From: Paramacrobiotus richtersi
Lineage: Eukaryota; Tardigrada; Eutardigrada; Parachela; Macrobiotidae
Assembly: GCA_034698045.1 (NCBI GenBank)
Contig: JAQGAU010000345.1
Location: 1-30,531 of the forward strand
DNA length: 30,531 nucleotides
Direction of reading: 5' to 3'
Position 1 is the stretch's first letter; the number at the start of each line of letters is the position of its first letter. The translations under genes were made by a program, and so were the position numbers. Positions 1 to 10,703 of this stretch are shown here, piece after piece. The notes beneath the pieces are model-generated. The model was not told the DNA's origin, made no database searches, and saw only the letters and a program-made list of their open reading frames with translations.

Positions 1-1598
1 AGTTTCTGGTCTTGACGGCGTTGGGTTTCCTTTTGGCGGGCTTCCTCTTCGGCTTCTTTTTCTTTACGACGACGGATTTCCGCGGCTTTCGCATGGGCTC
101 TGAAATATCACAACCAGAATCTCCGTGATAAAAACTTATTAATAAAACTAACAAATTTATCCCACATCCAATGCAGTCCGCCAACGATTCATAAGAAATG
201 AGAATAAATCAACAAATTATTTTTCCTTATTTTCACCTATATCTTCACCATTTGCATCATTTTCACGTTAATTATTTACATTTTATTTTACGCTTCTTGG
301 TAACGTATGTTTTTCGGAAATAGTCTACGCGTATTTTTATTATTATTTAATAAATTATTTATCATTATTTCATTTAATATGATTTTGTTATACTTAATCA
401 GTACTCGAGATTTTCTTTGTTTCCGGTTGATTTATGGATGAATTACCGTGCAATTCGAGCGTCAAGGTCGTCTTCAGCGGAAGCAGATGGGGGAACACTC
501 GGCGATTGACTTTGCGCAGAGGAAGACTCAGGAGCCGAGCGTACGAGTGTCGGTGTGCCCGCTACAAGTGGAGCTGTTGGAGGAACCCCACGCTGACGCG
601 TCCAAGTCTGAAATCATTGAAAACGTCATTAACTGCCTTATAGCACCCAGCAGACCACTATTTCAAGTTTTTTTGCTTGTACACTTTTTTTAATTAATTT
701 TAGAAATTTTCCACTCAAAATGTTACGAGTTTTGTACAGGAAGACAGTCGTATCATGAAAACGGAGATATATTTTGGAGAAACATAACAACGTACTGCAA
801 TGCCTTCTTGAACTCCACCGAACACTTCGCCCTTGGATTTTGGCGAAACGGAGTATAAGAGTCTTCCACTGGCACCGTCGATGAACTGCAGCATTGGCAC
901 GCTGGCCACTGGATCTGGAAAATGAAAACAGAAATTAGATGATTTTTAATAAAAATTTTTTAATAAACTGAAATTAATAAAATTCGATAAATTAAATGAA
1001 AAATAGATCAGAAAGGGGGAAAAGGCAACGAAAAACCACAAACCGATACTGCGCTTTCCCAACAAAAAATACGGCTGTCCTAAAAGTTTTACAAAACTGG
1101 GTCATTAAATTTTAATTTTTAGTAAGGATAAAACTCATAAAATCGATATAGAATGGTCGATAAAACTACAAACAGGGAAACTAATCTGGAACAAAATGGG
1201 TAAGAAATTTACAAACAAACAACCATTTTTACTCATAAACAAAAGCATCTGACAGAAATCAGAATAATAAAACACGAATGTAGGGTATGTCTAATACTGG
1301 TAACTTACAGACAGAATTGAGCATGTCGTATTCGTTGCTGCCTTGGATGATCCGCAGCAGAAGAATTCCTGGTCGATTTACCAACTCACTCACATCGCGC
1401 TCTTCGAAGTATCCATCCAGTTTTTCGCTCATAACGCTGGCATCTATAAAAGATACCAGATTCATCGTTACATACAGATAAACGGACTTATCGCAGATCA
1501 AAAAGAAGACGAATACCGCGAACGAAAATGCAAAGAAGCCCAGAGCGATCTTTGCACTGCTTCACAGCCTCTCCAACTGGTCCCGTAAACCAGACCAT
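1..1598 (-). CDS. UBXN4: UBX domain-containing protein 4 (erasin) homologue, 5' part, 5 exons, truncated by window edge
   Basis: Exons (minus strand) are 1517..1598, 1309..1443, 796..914, 447..607 and 1..99, with matching phases and GT–AG borders. They give about 198 residues. The start ATG is at 1598 (MVWFTGPVGEAVKQC), which fits the human start MLWFQGAIPAAI. Residues about 1–110 resemble the N-terminal thioredoxin/UAS-like region of UBXN4, including a YPVASVPMLQFID stretch that matches YPVVCVPSSFFIG. Exon 4 is a Ser/Pro/Thr-rich linker. Exon 5 is a Glu/Lys/Arg-rich coiled coil (RAHAKAAEIRRRKEKE), as in the family. The UBX domain and the C-terminal ER membrane hairpin would lie left of the window. 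In known animals UBXN4 sits in the ER membrane and recruits p97/VCP to ER-associated degradation. The introns (73–394 nt) are AT-rich. Identification rests on family resemblance recalled from memory; the exon structure is strongly supported by phase agreement. Confidence 0.85.
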
Positions 1599-2000
1599 CC
1601 TCAGTCCTCCCAGATGGTATCGTTATAAAAAGTATGACTAGTACTGTTTATCGATTATATTGCAGATCAGAAATGAGATCACTTCTGGGACCGTAATCGT
1701 AAGAACCTGAAAACCAACGTGGCAAAGAAAGAACATGACAGGAAGTAGAACAGCAAACGAGTTCCAGATCGATCCTGCAGACTACCGGTGGGCGGTTGCG
1801 TGTGACCTGTGATGAATCGTTTTGTGACCCCCCAAGGGCGCCTTACATTTCTTGTGCGCAATCGGCAAGCCTCACGTGCCACAATAAATAAATAATAATA
1901 TTTTCGTCAGCATTTCTGATTTCATGTTGAACTTTTTACTTTTACTTGTTATTTTCATTTGTGTGTAAACTTTTAAACCTTGTAATTTGTAAGAAAGATT
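1599..2000. other. intergenic spacer between two divergent genes, possible bidirectional promoter
   Basis: This 402-nt stretch separates the UBXN4 start (minus) from the HTH–esterase start (plus). It should hold both promoters and 5' UTRs. I see no convincing TATA box. The reading frame at 1679..1882 (minus) has no family resemblance and I regard it as chance. Confidence 0.5.
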
Positions 2001-4735
2001 ATGGCTAGAGGAAAACGGATACCTCCGGAGTTAGTCCTTGCCATGTTTCGGCGCTACGACGCTCTGAAAAATGCCCGACAAGTGGGCAAAGAATTTGGCT
2101 TTTCCCATACCCATATCAGCAAAGTGTTGAAAACATACGACAAACTGAGTGGGGAACCCCTCAATCCGAAGCGTCGAGGACGGGGCAGGAAGCTCACAAA
2201 AGAACAGGATGATCTGTTGTATTGCTACTTCAAGACGCATCCAGCGGCATCCTGGACGTTAGCATCTTGGAAGGACGCCGAAGCCACTCTATTCCCCAAC
2301 GCGGTCAACGGAGAACTGTATCGTCTTGGCAGGTCAGCGATTCACCGAAGAATGCAGGAGTATAAGGAGCGAAAACGCCGTGAGGTACGGCAAATATAAT
2401 GGTAATTATTATGTTGATTTGTTAGGTTTTTTAATTTTTGGTTTAATTTATTTTTGGTTTAGTACTTTAGTTTTCTGCAGATTTATTTTATTTTGTATTT
2501 ATTTTTTTATGTTTGATTTATTATTGATTTGTTAGATTTTTTAATTTTTAAGTTTAATTTAATTTTGGTTTATTTTCTACATATTTTATTTTGTATTATT
2601 TTTTTTATATTTGATTTATTAGATTTATTTATTTTGATTTATTGATGATGACTATTTTTGATTTATTTTGTTTTTAATTAAATTTAATATGTTTATTTTT
2701 AAATAGTAATAGTAATTTATTTATTGCGATAATGATAATAATCATTGCTAATTCTTGTCAATCTTAATTTTGTAATTGGTCATTTTCGTCAGAATTATGA
2801 AGGATGTTTTAGTATGTTTGTTTAATAGTACATTTTTTGTTATTTCTTCGGTTTATATTGATTTTTTTTTTACCAGAAATTTTGTGATCAAGAGTCAAAC
2901 TCTTTGCCGTGGTTTGCAGGCTATTGCCATTAAAAAGGGAATACCTGTCGAGCAAGTTGACAAGCCAGAAAAGAAGACAAAAAACACCGCGAAGGCTCCT
3001 GTTACAACTGTGAAACTATCAGTTCCTGTTGCAGAGATCACAGTACCAGTTGTCGAGACTGTGCAGCCAGTTGGACATTTTACCTATACGATATTGTCGG
3101 AAGAGCGATTCATCTGGCCGCAGATTGTCTTATTTGGGGATGATCATTTCCTGAATTGTTTTGCTACCGGATGTATTGGCAGTTTACTGTACTGGCGGCG
3201 CAGGTCCAGTCACAGTGTCCACAGACACGGTATGTGGCGCGGGTGGTCGTTCTACAAGGCCTAAACAAGTGCTAAAATTCTAATCTTGTGACACAAGTCG
3301 GTATCGGTTTTTACACGAATATGCGGTAATTTGAAACATTAATTTTTCCATAGAGCAAAATCTAATCTTGATGAAAACGGTATCATTAAATTGAATTGAA
3401 TTAAATTTTCATGATTTGCATAATCTCAAGACCACGTAAGTTTCATTGAGATTTCATGTTGACATTTTAAGAAATTTTTATTTTGGAAGAAACTGCTAGA
3501 ATCTAATGAAAGTTTGATTTCAACTTTTCAGAAAAGGTTTTTGTTTTGTGTCCAAGGTCATGATGATAGGATATTTGTTTTTAGTTTTTGATTACGAAAT
3601 TTCGGGAAACGATTTTGCGCTGGTTTTCGAGATGTCGATACGTTTTTTATACATATCCGACTTCCGTATTCTTCAATTGTGATAGACTGATGTGTGAATT
3701 TTGTAGGCAGTGTGACATTTTGAATCGGAGTTTCGAGGGGCACACCACCAAATCCGTCATACCTCCTTCTCGCAAATTCATCCCCAGTTTAATCGCGCCA
3801 GATATTGCCGCAGTCGTTATACTATTCGGAACAACCGACGCTTGGCAGACAAGTCGTACTGGACCGGTTCCGGTGGAAGAATATTCCAAGAATCTCAGCG
3901 AACTGATTGATCTCTTTGAGGTAAGTCAGGCCCTTTCTGCACTTTTTCATTGATGAAACAGTTCTCACGTCGTCGAGCCATTGTAAACTGCGGTTAATTT
4001 AAATATTATTGATTTAATTTAAGTAAAATTATTAATTGAATTTATTTAGCTAATTGTGTATGCCTTTTCGTCATGTCGGAAATTAAAGTTTAAGCTCTGG
4101 TCATCCACGTTCGTATCGTCCGTCTGATATGTGGTATTTGCATGCTTTTGAAAAGGTCAAGATTGGTGAATTGTGTTATATAAAAATTTGCATGTTTTCA
4201 TACTTTTCTCGAAATATTTGTAGCAAATGCGACGGTTTGTATCATACTTGCTTAAAAGTTGCTTTATTGACCGAGGAAAGATGTAGCTGAATTCTGTTAT
4301 TTATTAGTATACAATTAGACCACTTGGTTCTGCTAAATGATCAGTTTTCCTGCTGTTCACCAGAAACAAGGCATCCCGGCAAACAAATTAATCCTCGTCT
4401 CCCCACCCCCTTCCAGCCGAGAAGCCTGGACTGATCATTGCAGCAAGAAAAAGATCCTGACCAACGTGACACGATCCAATGTGACCCTGTACAAGTACAA
4501 AGTGGCTGTGCACGATGTGGCCCGGAAACACGGAGCTCAGTTTGTGGATTTGTATGGAGAAATGATGGAGCATCCCGACTGGAAGACCTTCCTCACCGAT
4601 GGAGTCCATCTCAACGCTGCTGGATCGAATTTTTTTGTGAACATGTTAGGACCGGCCGTTAGTATTGTGCTTCGGCAAGAAGGGCATCTACCACGGTATC
4701 CGGGAGTTCCGGTTGAATTCGAGGCTTTATTGTGA
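2001..4735 (+). CDS. double helix-turn-helix protein fused to an IAH1-like GDSL esterase domain (probable pseudoenzyme), 4 exons
   Basis: Exons are 2001..2384, 2920..3203, 3707..3920 and 4364..4735, giving 417 residues. Exon 1 (residues 1–128) carries two HTH-like units. The first is around residues 8–45 (ARQVGKEFGFSHTHISKVLK). The second follows a basic GRGRK linker, residues about 60–120, the arrangement of Tc1/mariner transposase paired-type DNA-binding regions. No DDE catalytic domain is seen. A Lys/Thr/Val/Pro linker (129–190) leads to a GDSL domain resembling isoamyl acetate-hydrolysing esterase 1: WPQIVLFGDDH at 194–204, CDILNRSFEGHTT at 225–237, FGTTDAW from 263, DGVHL at 373–377. The catalytic Asp373/His376 pair is kept. 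The serine nucleophile is Asp203 and the oxyanion-hole Asn is Thr266, so hydrolase activity is doubtful. The join of exon 1 to exon 2 (GAG|gtacgg ... tttgcag|GCT) is in phase but crosses a 535-nt very AT-rich intron. An alternative is two genes, with the HTH frame ending at 2399 and the esterase starting later. The exon 2 donor (gtccag) is weak but is the only nearby one I found that keeps phase and alignment. Confidence 0.62.
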
Positions 4736-5032
4736 TACTGTTGATAACCGTTATCAGTTGACTCAAATCGTCGGTGTTGGTTTTCTTTTTACCGCTAGCT
4801 TTTACAAGGTAACTAACCCGAATTTCTGAACAAGATTCGAGAAAGTAAGCGGTTAAGATTCGTGGTGTAATCTAACTCTGTAAAACGGAGCTGGAAAACT
4901 AAAGAAGAATTCATTCTGCATGTCAAGAAACACAACCCATAATCGGCACTGCAGGCAAGCACAATAATAATTATTGTCAATAATAATAACAAAAAATTAT
5001 TATCCAGAATTAATTTCTTCTCGGCGTCCAGG
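4736..5032. other. 3'–3' spacer between convergent genes
   Basis: This short stretch holds the presumed 3' UTRs of the HTH–esterase gene (plus) and the F-box gene (minus). It has a run of AT-rich trinucleotide-like sequence (aataataattattg) at about 4965–5000. I see no coding signal; the minus-strand frame at 4813..5295 overlaps the F-box gene in another frame and looks spurious. Confidence 0.5.
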
Positions 5033-7144
5033 TCAGCTACAGGTGTCTTTTGATAAGGAAGCCAACACTTTCGCAGGTCGTAACGATTTGTACCGTAACC
5101 AGTCTTCGTATGCATCGTGAATATCATCGTCTTTATCGCTTTCATATCTGTCTTTATCGCTTTCATATCTGACACTGTCGTCAGAACAACTCGACTGACA
5201 CCCATAGTCCGACTGCCACTCATCAGCATCATAGTCCAATATCCCACTAGTGCGGCAACAATACCAATGGCGGGGCATGGTCCGCGAGCTGGCATTCGTA
5301 TAGCACATCAGAGCCAACACGGTAGTCCTGCGTAAAGTCTCCAGATGCGCCCCAATATCAGCTGCCTGGACATGTTTCCACTGGATATCCTGTCCAAACC
5401 GCGGATCGTTGCGCTGCCACGTCTTCAACACCTGTAATACCGCATATCAATTACATCAAACTATAAGAATCACGGCGGATTACGTACGCACATCAATGAT
5501 ACAGCTCTTGGTATAAGCACTATACTGAGTACTGGTATATTCCTCTTCGGTGTCATGACTGTCATCAGCCAGAGCAACCCATTGTGCAACGCGATGACGA
5601 GCGCTTGGTGCGGGTTCGGTATGTGGCTGCTCCGTCAAGAACATCGAACAGCTCGGTCTGCGAGTGGACATCCGCGGCACCATTGGTAATTTGCAAGTCC
5701 GGATCGGTGTCACTCTGGCAGCCGCAGACAAAGTATGGATAATCATCCATATGGGAATCCCAATGAGGATAATGGAACAGCGCTCGAAAGGTGACATTCC
5801 TAAGGATCAGTCGGCTGCAAATCAGTTTGATTCTCTCTGATATGTCTATTTCATTTCTAGTCAAAATTTCGCCAGGATGCATGTCCATATTGGCCAATAT
5901 GAGGTTGGGTAGCACCCAGGCATTATAACGACAAATTCCCTGTAATAACTCGAGAGTGGCACTCAAGCTGTCTTCTCCATATTTCCATGTTTTCGTTGCT
6001 GGGCGACTAGTAAAAGCCAGATATTTTCTCCGACGCGCTGCAGAGCGTTGCAGACACACCGCCAGCACGTACTCGTGCTGCTGCGGTACGTAGCACTGGA
6101 GACTGACCATGGTTAACGTTGTACATTCCGGAGATAAAGCAGCAGCATTCCAAGCGGCACAAACACGACGCATTTTAGTCTGTTGTAGAACATCCAGGAA
6201 AGAGAAAACAGTTACAAGAAGATCATATGGCAGGCCTGGGTACCGCTTCGACGTCACTGAATGTGGGCCTTCTGGCGATTCCCGCAAGAATGACAACACC
6301 TGCAACCGATGTTAAATTATCAGCATGAAAGTTCAGATCGGGTCATTGCGTAGGCCACGTGCGACTCAAAAGTCAAGCCCAAGCCCCAAATCGCAAAAGA
6401 ACGCACATGCTCTAAAAATACACCAAAGAAAAACACCATTCTTGCTGTAGTTTGAGCGAAATAGCGCGTTGGTTTACCGTCTCACAGTGTGCTCAAACGT
6501 ATGTAGTCACTTTAGAAATTGGTTCCGAAATTGACAGAATCTCAGAACATTGCCCAGCAGTCTTCCTGAATTACCTTTTCGCTGTCTTTTGTTATACGAT
6601 CGGACCGTAACTGGATGAACTGGAAGCAACCATTGACAATCCCAATCAGATGAGTCCTGTTAAATCTGGCCTTCCAGTGTGCGATGGCAGCGGGGTCTAA
6701 GACGAATTTATCAGGCATCAAATGTTCCATTTTCACGAAGTCATTTTTTCTAGTCTGCTTTTTACTGCAAGGATAACCACGAACAAAATCCGGGTGGATC
6801 ACATCGACAATGCAACCGTCTCCTGTAGAAATTTGCGCCAGCAAGTAATATTGCGATCCATCCCATATTTTGCAGGGGTACCATGTCCATGGCTTATCAT
6901 ACGACAGTTTGTAAAGAACCCACAAATCACTAGCCCAGTTTATAAAGGGGAATAGGGATTTACTGCGAACGAAATCATCGCGGTAAGTGGTCTGATAGGG
7001 AACGGGCTCGGGATCTTTACCATCGATCCCGAAAGAAACGAGTAAGAGTGATTCATGTCGGTCGACCACAACGCCCCTGTGCACAAATTTCCCATCTCGA
7101 ACCACATCAACCGCATTCCACGGATAAATATTCCTCCAGAACAT
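5033..7144 (-). CDS. F-box protein with N-terminal Tudor/SH3-like region, 3 exons, one apparent frameshift
   Basis: Exons (minus) are 6575..7144, 5492..6299 and 5033..5431, about 591 residues. The ATG at 7144 (MFWRNIYPWNAVDVVRDG) was chosen because the upstream codons lack an ATG. Residues 1–190 contain a VDVVRDGKFVHRGVVVD segment and a later WTWYPCKIWDG segment. These look like small beta-barrel (Tudor/Agenet-type) repeats, which is inference. The in-phase splice AAG|gtaatt ... ttgcag|GTG joins this to an F-box (YPGLPYDLLVTVFSFLDV...MRRVCAAWNAA, residues about 209–243). A long C-terminal region of unclear fold follows. F-box proteins bind Skp1 and bring substrates to SCF ubiquitin ligases. 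Exon 2 is 808 nt, one base too many. The frame that fits the F-box is open to about 5600, whereas the frame that splices cleanly into exon 3 (SCIID|VLKTWQRND) is one base on. So there is a single-base insertion, either a sequence error or a disabling mutation, near 5580–5640. The tail is acidic and contains a 21-bp tandem repeat encoding RYESDKD twice. Confidence 0.68.
5131..5172. repeat. two tandem copies of a 21-bp unit within the F-box gene
   Basis: Units at 5131..5151 and 5152..5172 are identical except for the last base. On the minus strand they encode two consecutive RYESDKD heptads in the acidic C-terminal tail of the F-box protein, so the duplication preserves the reading frame. Confidence 0.8.
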
Positions 7145-7230
7145 CGTTTGACTTGCCACAGATGAACCAGGAACAATATAGCTGGTTAGGATAAACTGAC
7201 AATCAGTCCGAGAAACTCATTTTCAGCGCA

Positions 7231-7240
7231 GCTATTTATC
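7231..7240 (-). promoter_or_regulatory. TATA-like element upstream of the F-box gene
   Basis: Read on the minus strand this is GATAAATAGC, about 90 nt upstream of the ATG at 7144. It shares the core ATAAATAGC and the same distance to the ATG with the TATA box of the cysteine-rich peptide gene at 13895. Position and sequence fit a core promoter; no other support. Confidence 0.4.
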
Positions 7241-7459
7241 ACACCGATTCACACGTACACTAACTATCGCCAGAACCTGGTGGATCGTCATTGCAGTAAC
7301 ATTACGCTTACGTCATTTCACGAACGTTCTGTGATGTTGTCATCCATTGTACATGCGCTCTACGCTGGCAGTCTGGCACATACATGTATCTTCTATTGTT
7401 ACCTGATTACTGGCAGTCGTGGCGGAGTTTAATAGGGTTGCGTCAACATGTTTGCTCAT

Positions 7460-8452
7460 CTACGTACTGAACCGCTTACGAAAAGCAGCCTTCCATTCTC
7501 TGTGAAAGCATATTAGCAGCACCGGATCAATCACCGTTTCCACATAGAAGAGAAAATAGGCCGCCTGAATAACTTTAATAATTTCAATATTGGGAGTTGC
7601 CATAAAACTCGTCATGCTATAGGCAACGGTAATCGGCATCCAGAATACGATAGCCGACAATGTTAAAACAAAATAAATCGCGTAAGCGCTGGACTGTTCC
7701 CTCCTGTAAACCGGTATACATGGACCGACGACCGCCAGATTACTCTGATTTTCCAGAGCCGTTGTTGGCAGGGGGCTGATTTTCGTTCCACTCAGTTTTA
7801 ATATTAACGGGTTTCGACTCCTATACCATACTACTGGAAAGGTCACCAAAATAATTAGCATTGGGAGAAGCATATACAGTACCACTGCCGCTGAAGCAAT
7901 AGCATGAATCGGTTTTCCCTCCATGAAACATCGTCCGGCCATTTTATCAGCCGGCTTCCTGTAGTACACGGCATCCAGTATGATCTCCGCGTTTATCAAC
8001 GTATTGACGTACAGCCATGCGATAATGCATAAACAAACTGCCAGTTTTGCTGTGTGTCGAGTGCGATAAGAATAAGGAAGAATAACAGCCCAAAGACGAT
8101 TTAATGTGATAAGCAAATGCGACAGAATGATTACCGTTAATGAAGTGAGTTGGGTGTAGATGAATAGTGTGCAACAAGCTGGACTGTCCCTAACCGATGG
8201 GTAGATTTTCATCAGAAATAAGAGCAACGGACCCGGGAGATCATGGTAGATGTTGGCGATGAGGACATTGAAGAGGTATACGTTGAATGCAGAGAATGTC
8301 ACTTTCGTCGACAGTAGAAGAATGAGAACGATCATGTTACACAGTGTCCCAATGGAAAATCCAAATAAATCTGACAGCAGTGAGAAGTCCCAGACTAAAG
8401 GCTGTGGTGCGGTTGCGTTTAGTGAACTGTTGTACATAATGCGGATATCCAT
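7460..8452 (-). CDS. orphan class A (rhodopsin-type) GPCR, intronless, paralogue 1
   Basis: A single exon of 330 residues with an ATG at 8452. The N-terminus has N-glycosylation sequons (NSS, NAT). Seven hydrophobic segments are visible: TM1 about 25–48 with CNMIVL, TM2 about 58–80, TM3 about 93–122 starting with a Cys, TM4 about 135–157 with AWLY, TM5 about 185–209 with a central Pro, TM6 about 256–280 with FWMP, and TM7 about 290–313 with DPVLL in place of NPxxY. The E/DRY motif at the end of TM3 is NRLWAV. Extracellular loop 2 has YYRKPADKMAGRCFM; its Cys should pair with the TM3 Cys. The C-terminus is short and basic. It is clearly a plasma-membrane receptor of the rhodopsin fold, but I cannot name a ligand or subfamily. 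Two paralogues in this window share the loop-2 motif and the KIYPSVR stretch. Confidence 0.9.
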   Translation of the reverse strand: MDIRIMYNSSLNATAPQPLVWDFSLLSDLFGFSIGTLCNMIVLILLLSTKVTFSAFNVYLFNVLIANIYHDLPGPLLLFLMKIYPSVRDSPACCTLFIYTQLTSLTVIILSHLLITLNRLWAVILPYSYRTRHTAKLAVCLCIIAWLYVNTLINAEIILDAVYYRKPADKMAGRCFMEGKPIHAIASAAVVLYMLLPMLIILVTFPVVWYRSRNPLILKLSGTKISPLPTTALENQSNLAVVGPCIPVYRREQSSAYAIYFVLTLSAIVFWMPITVAYSMTSFMATPNIEIIKVIQAAYFLFYVETVIDPVLLICFHREWKAAFRKRFST

Positions 8453-10703
8453 AGTTTTTCGCTTTCTGGAAGCTGGTGTTCAAGATTCTTATAGCTAGAC
8501 AGCAGACGACGGTTAATGCGAAAAGGAGTGATAAATGGACCACAGTAGTGGCAGGTCACAATTTTTCGACCCAGATACGGCTGGGAAATTGACCGCTACC
8601 AAGTTGCAACGGCTCCTGGACCAGTCTTGGTTCTCTGAATTTAATTGTACCGGTGGCATGGATAGTTAAGCACATTGCCTCCGTTAACAGTCGTCCTGGA
8701 CTCCAGGTACCGTGTGAACGCAAGTCTCGTGCTAATAGCACGCGAACGCACACCGGATGCTGCATAGGGATGTGGGCACAATAAGAACGTAATTGCCGCA
8801 CTCGGGGATTGTCTAAATGTAAATGCGCAAATGTTCGCTAATAGCCCGGAACCACGTCAATCACTGATGTTTCAGACATATCATGGAGGTGCTAGTAATT
8901 TATTCTACAAAGACATCCTGTTGATTGCCGTCCCACACGTACTTCTGCAGGAGTAACTTACATCACATTGATTAAATGACTTTAACCGCTATATCCCCAG
9001 TAATGAATAACGTCAATGGCGCCCCCTCATGGCACCGGGACAATTAACGTCCATCGGAGCACTGTGTTAATGCGCAGGTGGCACGTGCAAATTTTCGACA
9101 GTAACAAGGCTGCATTGCAGTTCGCCTAGATTTGTTTGTAGTGTGGCATGTACCGGATGACCTTGAAGTCTGGAGCACTTTAACCTAACACAGCCGCCAT
9201 TTTGCATCAGCGTCAGCATATAGCCGGCGTATACGTAAACGAATGCTCATTGATTTCTGTACGAAGGCGGACGGATCTGGACGAAGACACGATAATGTAA
9301 TGCGAAATAAACGATTTCGAACACCGCGTTGCAGTGGGCATGGTGGGAGGTCGAGCTAATGCACTCACCTAAATGGATGTACAGACGTAAAGATACCGCT
9401 ATAGCCTTACAAGTCATTTCCGATTTACTTTCCACCAAAATTCAGAAAATTTAAACTCGCGAACGATCGAGAATCTGGATAAACGTCAACGATGGGCTGC
9501 ATAAATGCCAGCGAACAATTAAGGCATTGTATCTATGATCAACGGGCTATAATTACGCAGATTGGTGGTATTTCGAGCGTTGAAAATCGAGGTCGAAAGA
9601 TATTTTGTGCGTTGCTTATGAAAAATACGAAAATTATTCTGTCTGCGCACGTCTGTTGGGGTTCTTGTCTGTTTTCGGCCGTAAACCTAAAGTAAAGCTG
9701 TATGTAGTAAAGCTGCAGTAAAGCTGTATGCTCAGCGAAGACAGGGGGGGCCAAGGCAGCGGTAACGGACAGCATGTTCCGTTCCGGCAAGGCCGGATAG
9801 GTGCGATGTCCACTTCTCTTGCTGAATTTAACTAGTGTTCTTCTGAACAACCAATAAATATTTTATGCTGCTAGCAGCAAAGGCCTGCTGTCGGCTTTTG
9901 TTCTCTGTAGTAATACATAGTACCATTTCACACATATTGTTACCTTCCCACGCACGACTGTTCACGCCCACTCGTCAGGGTGCGCATTTCCGGAGCATTC
10001 TCATGGTAAACTTTGTTGTTTTTGTAAATCAAAAGGATCATATGCGACATCGATCACCGGAAGCTTTGTGCCACCAAGAGCATAAGACCAGAATCCCCCA
10101 TGATATTTTCGTACCGTAATGTATAAGCCTTGAAGGAGAAACGTTTACGCCGTGTGGGGTGTCTACCAGAAGCCTGACACCAACACGGAATGTATAGTAA
10201 GATCAGTAGCAAAGTCACCGCCAAAGCCGGTATTGTGATAGCGTGTAAATACAGCTAATACTCTGCGTTTACGACTTTGTTAATATTTCCTATGCAGTAA
10301 ACGCAGCCTTAGCGTCAGATTAGGAATTTGTCATGCATACGGAGTAGCATCGTGCATCAGTTGATTTTGCAAGCTATGCAACTGTGTCCTGCAAACTGCG
10401 ACATATTTGTTTCTCTGTGCGGCTTTCACTTATTAGTGTTTAGAATTCTGATACTCTGTTTTGTCGAATAAACACGGATACTCGCTCCTATTACATATGG
10501 TAGTGTAGACGGGAGAAGAGACACCTACAGTCTGATCTCATAGAACCAATAAATTACTGCAGACGAATTAATCAGAAGGGACACAATTTTAGAATCATTT
10601 AGTAATCGGAGGAACCGCACTGCATATATGTAGTAAACAAGCTTTTACTTCTTGCAGTTTATATTTGCACATATGTACAAGCAGAGTTTGAAATATTACA
10701 GCT
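8453..10703. other. 2.25-kb stretch without a recognisable gene
   Basis: It lies between the 5' end of GPCR paralogue 1 and the 3' end of paralogue 2. Only short frames occur (the longest about 103 codons), none with family resemblance, splice support or a signal peptide that convinces me. A small degenerate repeat of AGTAAAGCTG(TATG) occurs three times at about 9690–9730. Promoter and 5' UTR sequence of paralogue 1 must be at the left end. Nothing else seen. Confidence 0.5.

Noticed and set aside
2776-3264. 162-codon plus frame starting at MVIFVRIMK as the true start of the esterase
   Set aside because: Residues before 2920 are encoded by very AT-rich sequence typical of introns here, and a good acceptor (tttgcag) precedes 2920; kept only as the alternative two-gene model.
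4813-5295. 160-codon minus-strand frame with a hydrophobic stretch
   Set aside because: It overlaps the last F-box exon in another frame; the other frame continues in phase from exon 2 and gives the acidic tail with an in-frame repeat.
9690-9730. Small AGTAAAGCTG repeat as a possible satellite or CRISPR-like array
   Set aside because: Only about three imperfect units with no spacers of constant length; ordinary local slippage.
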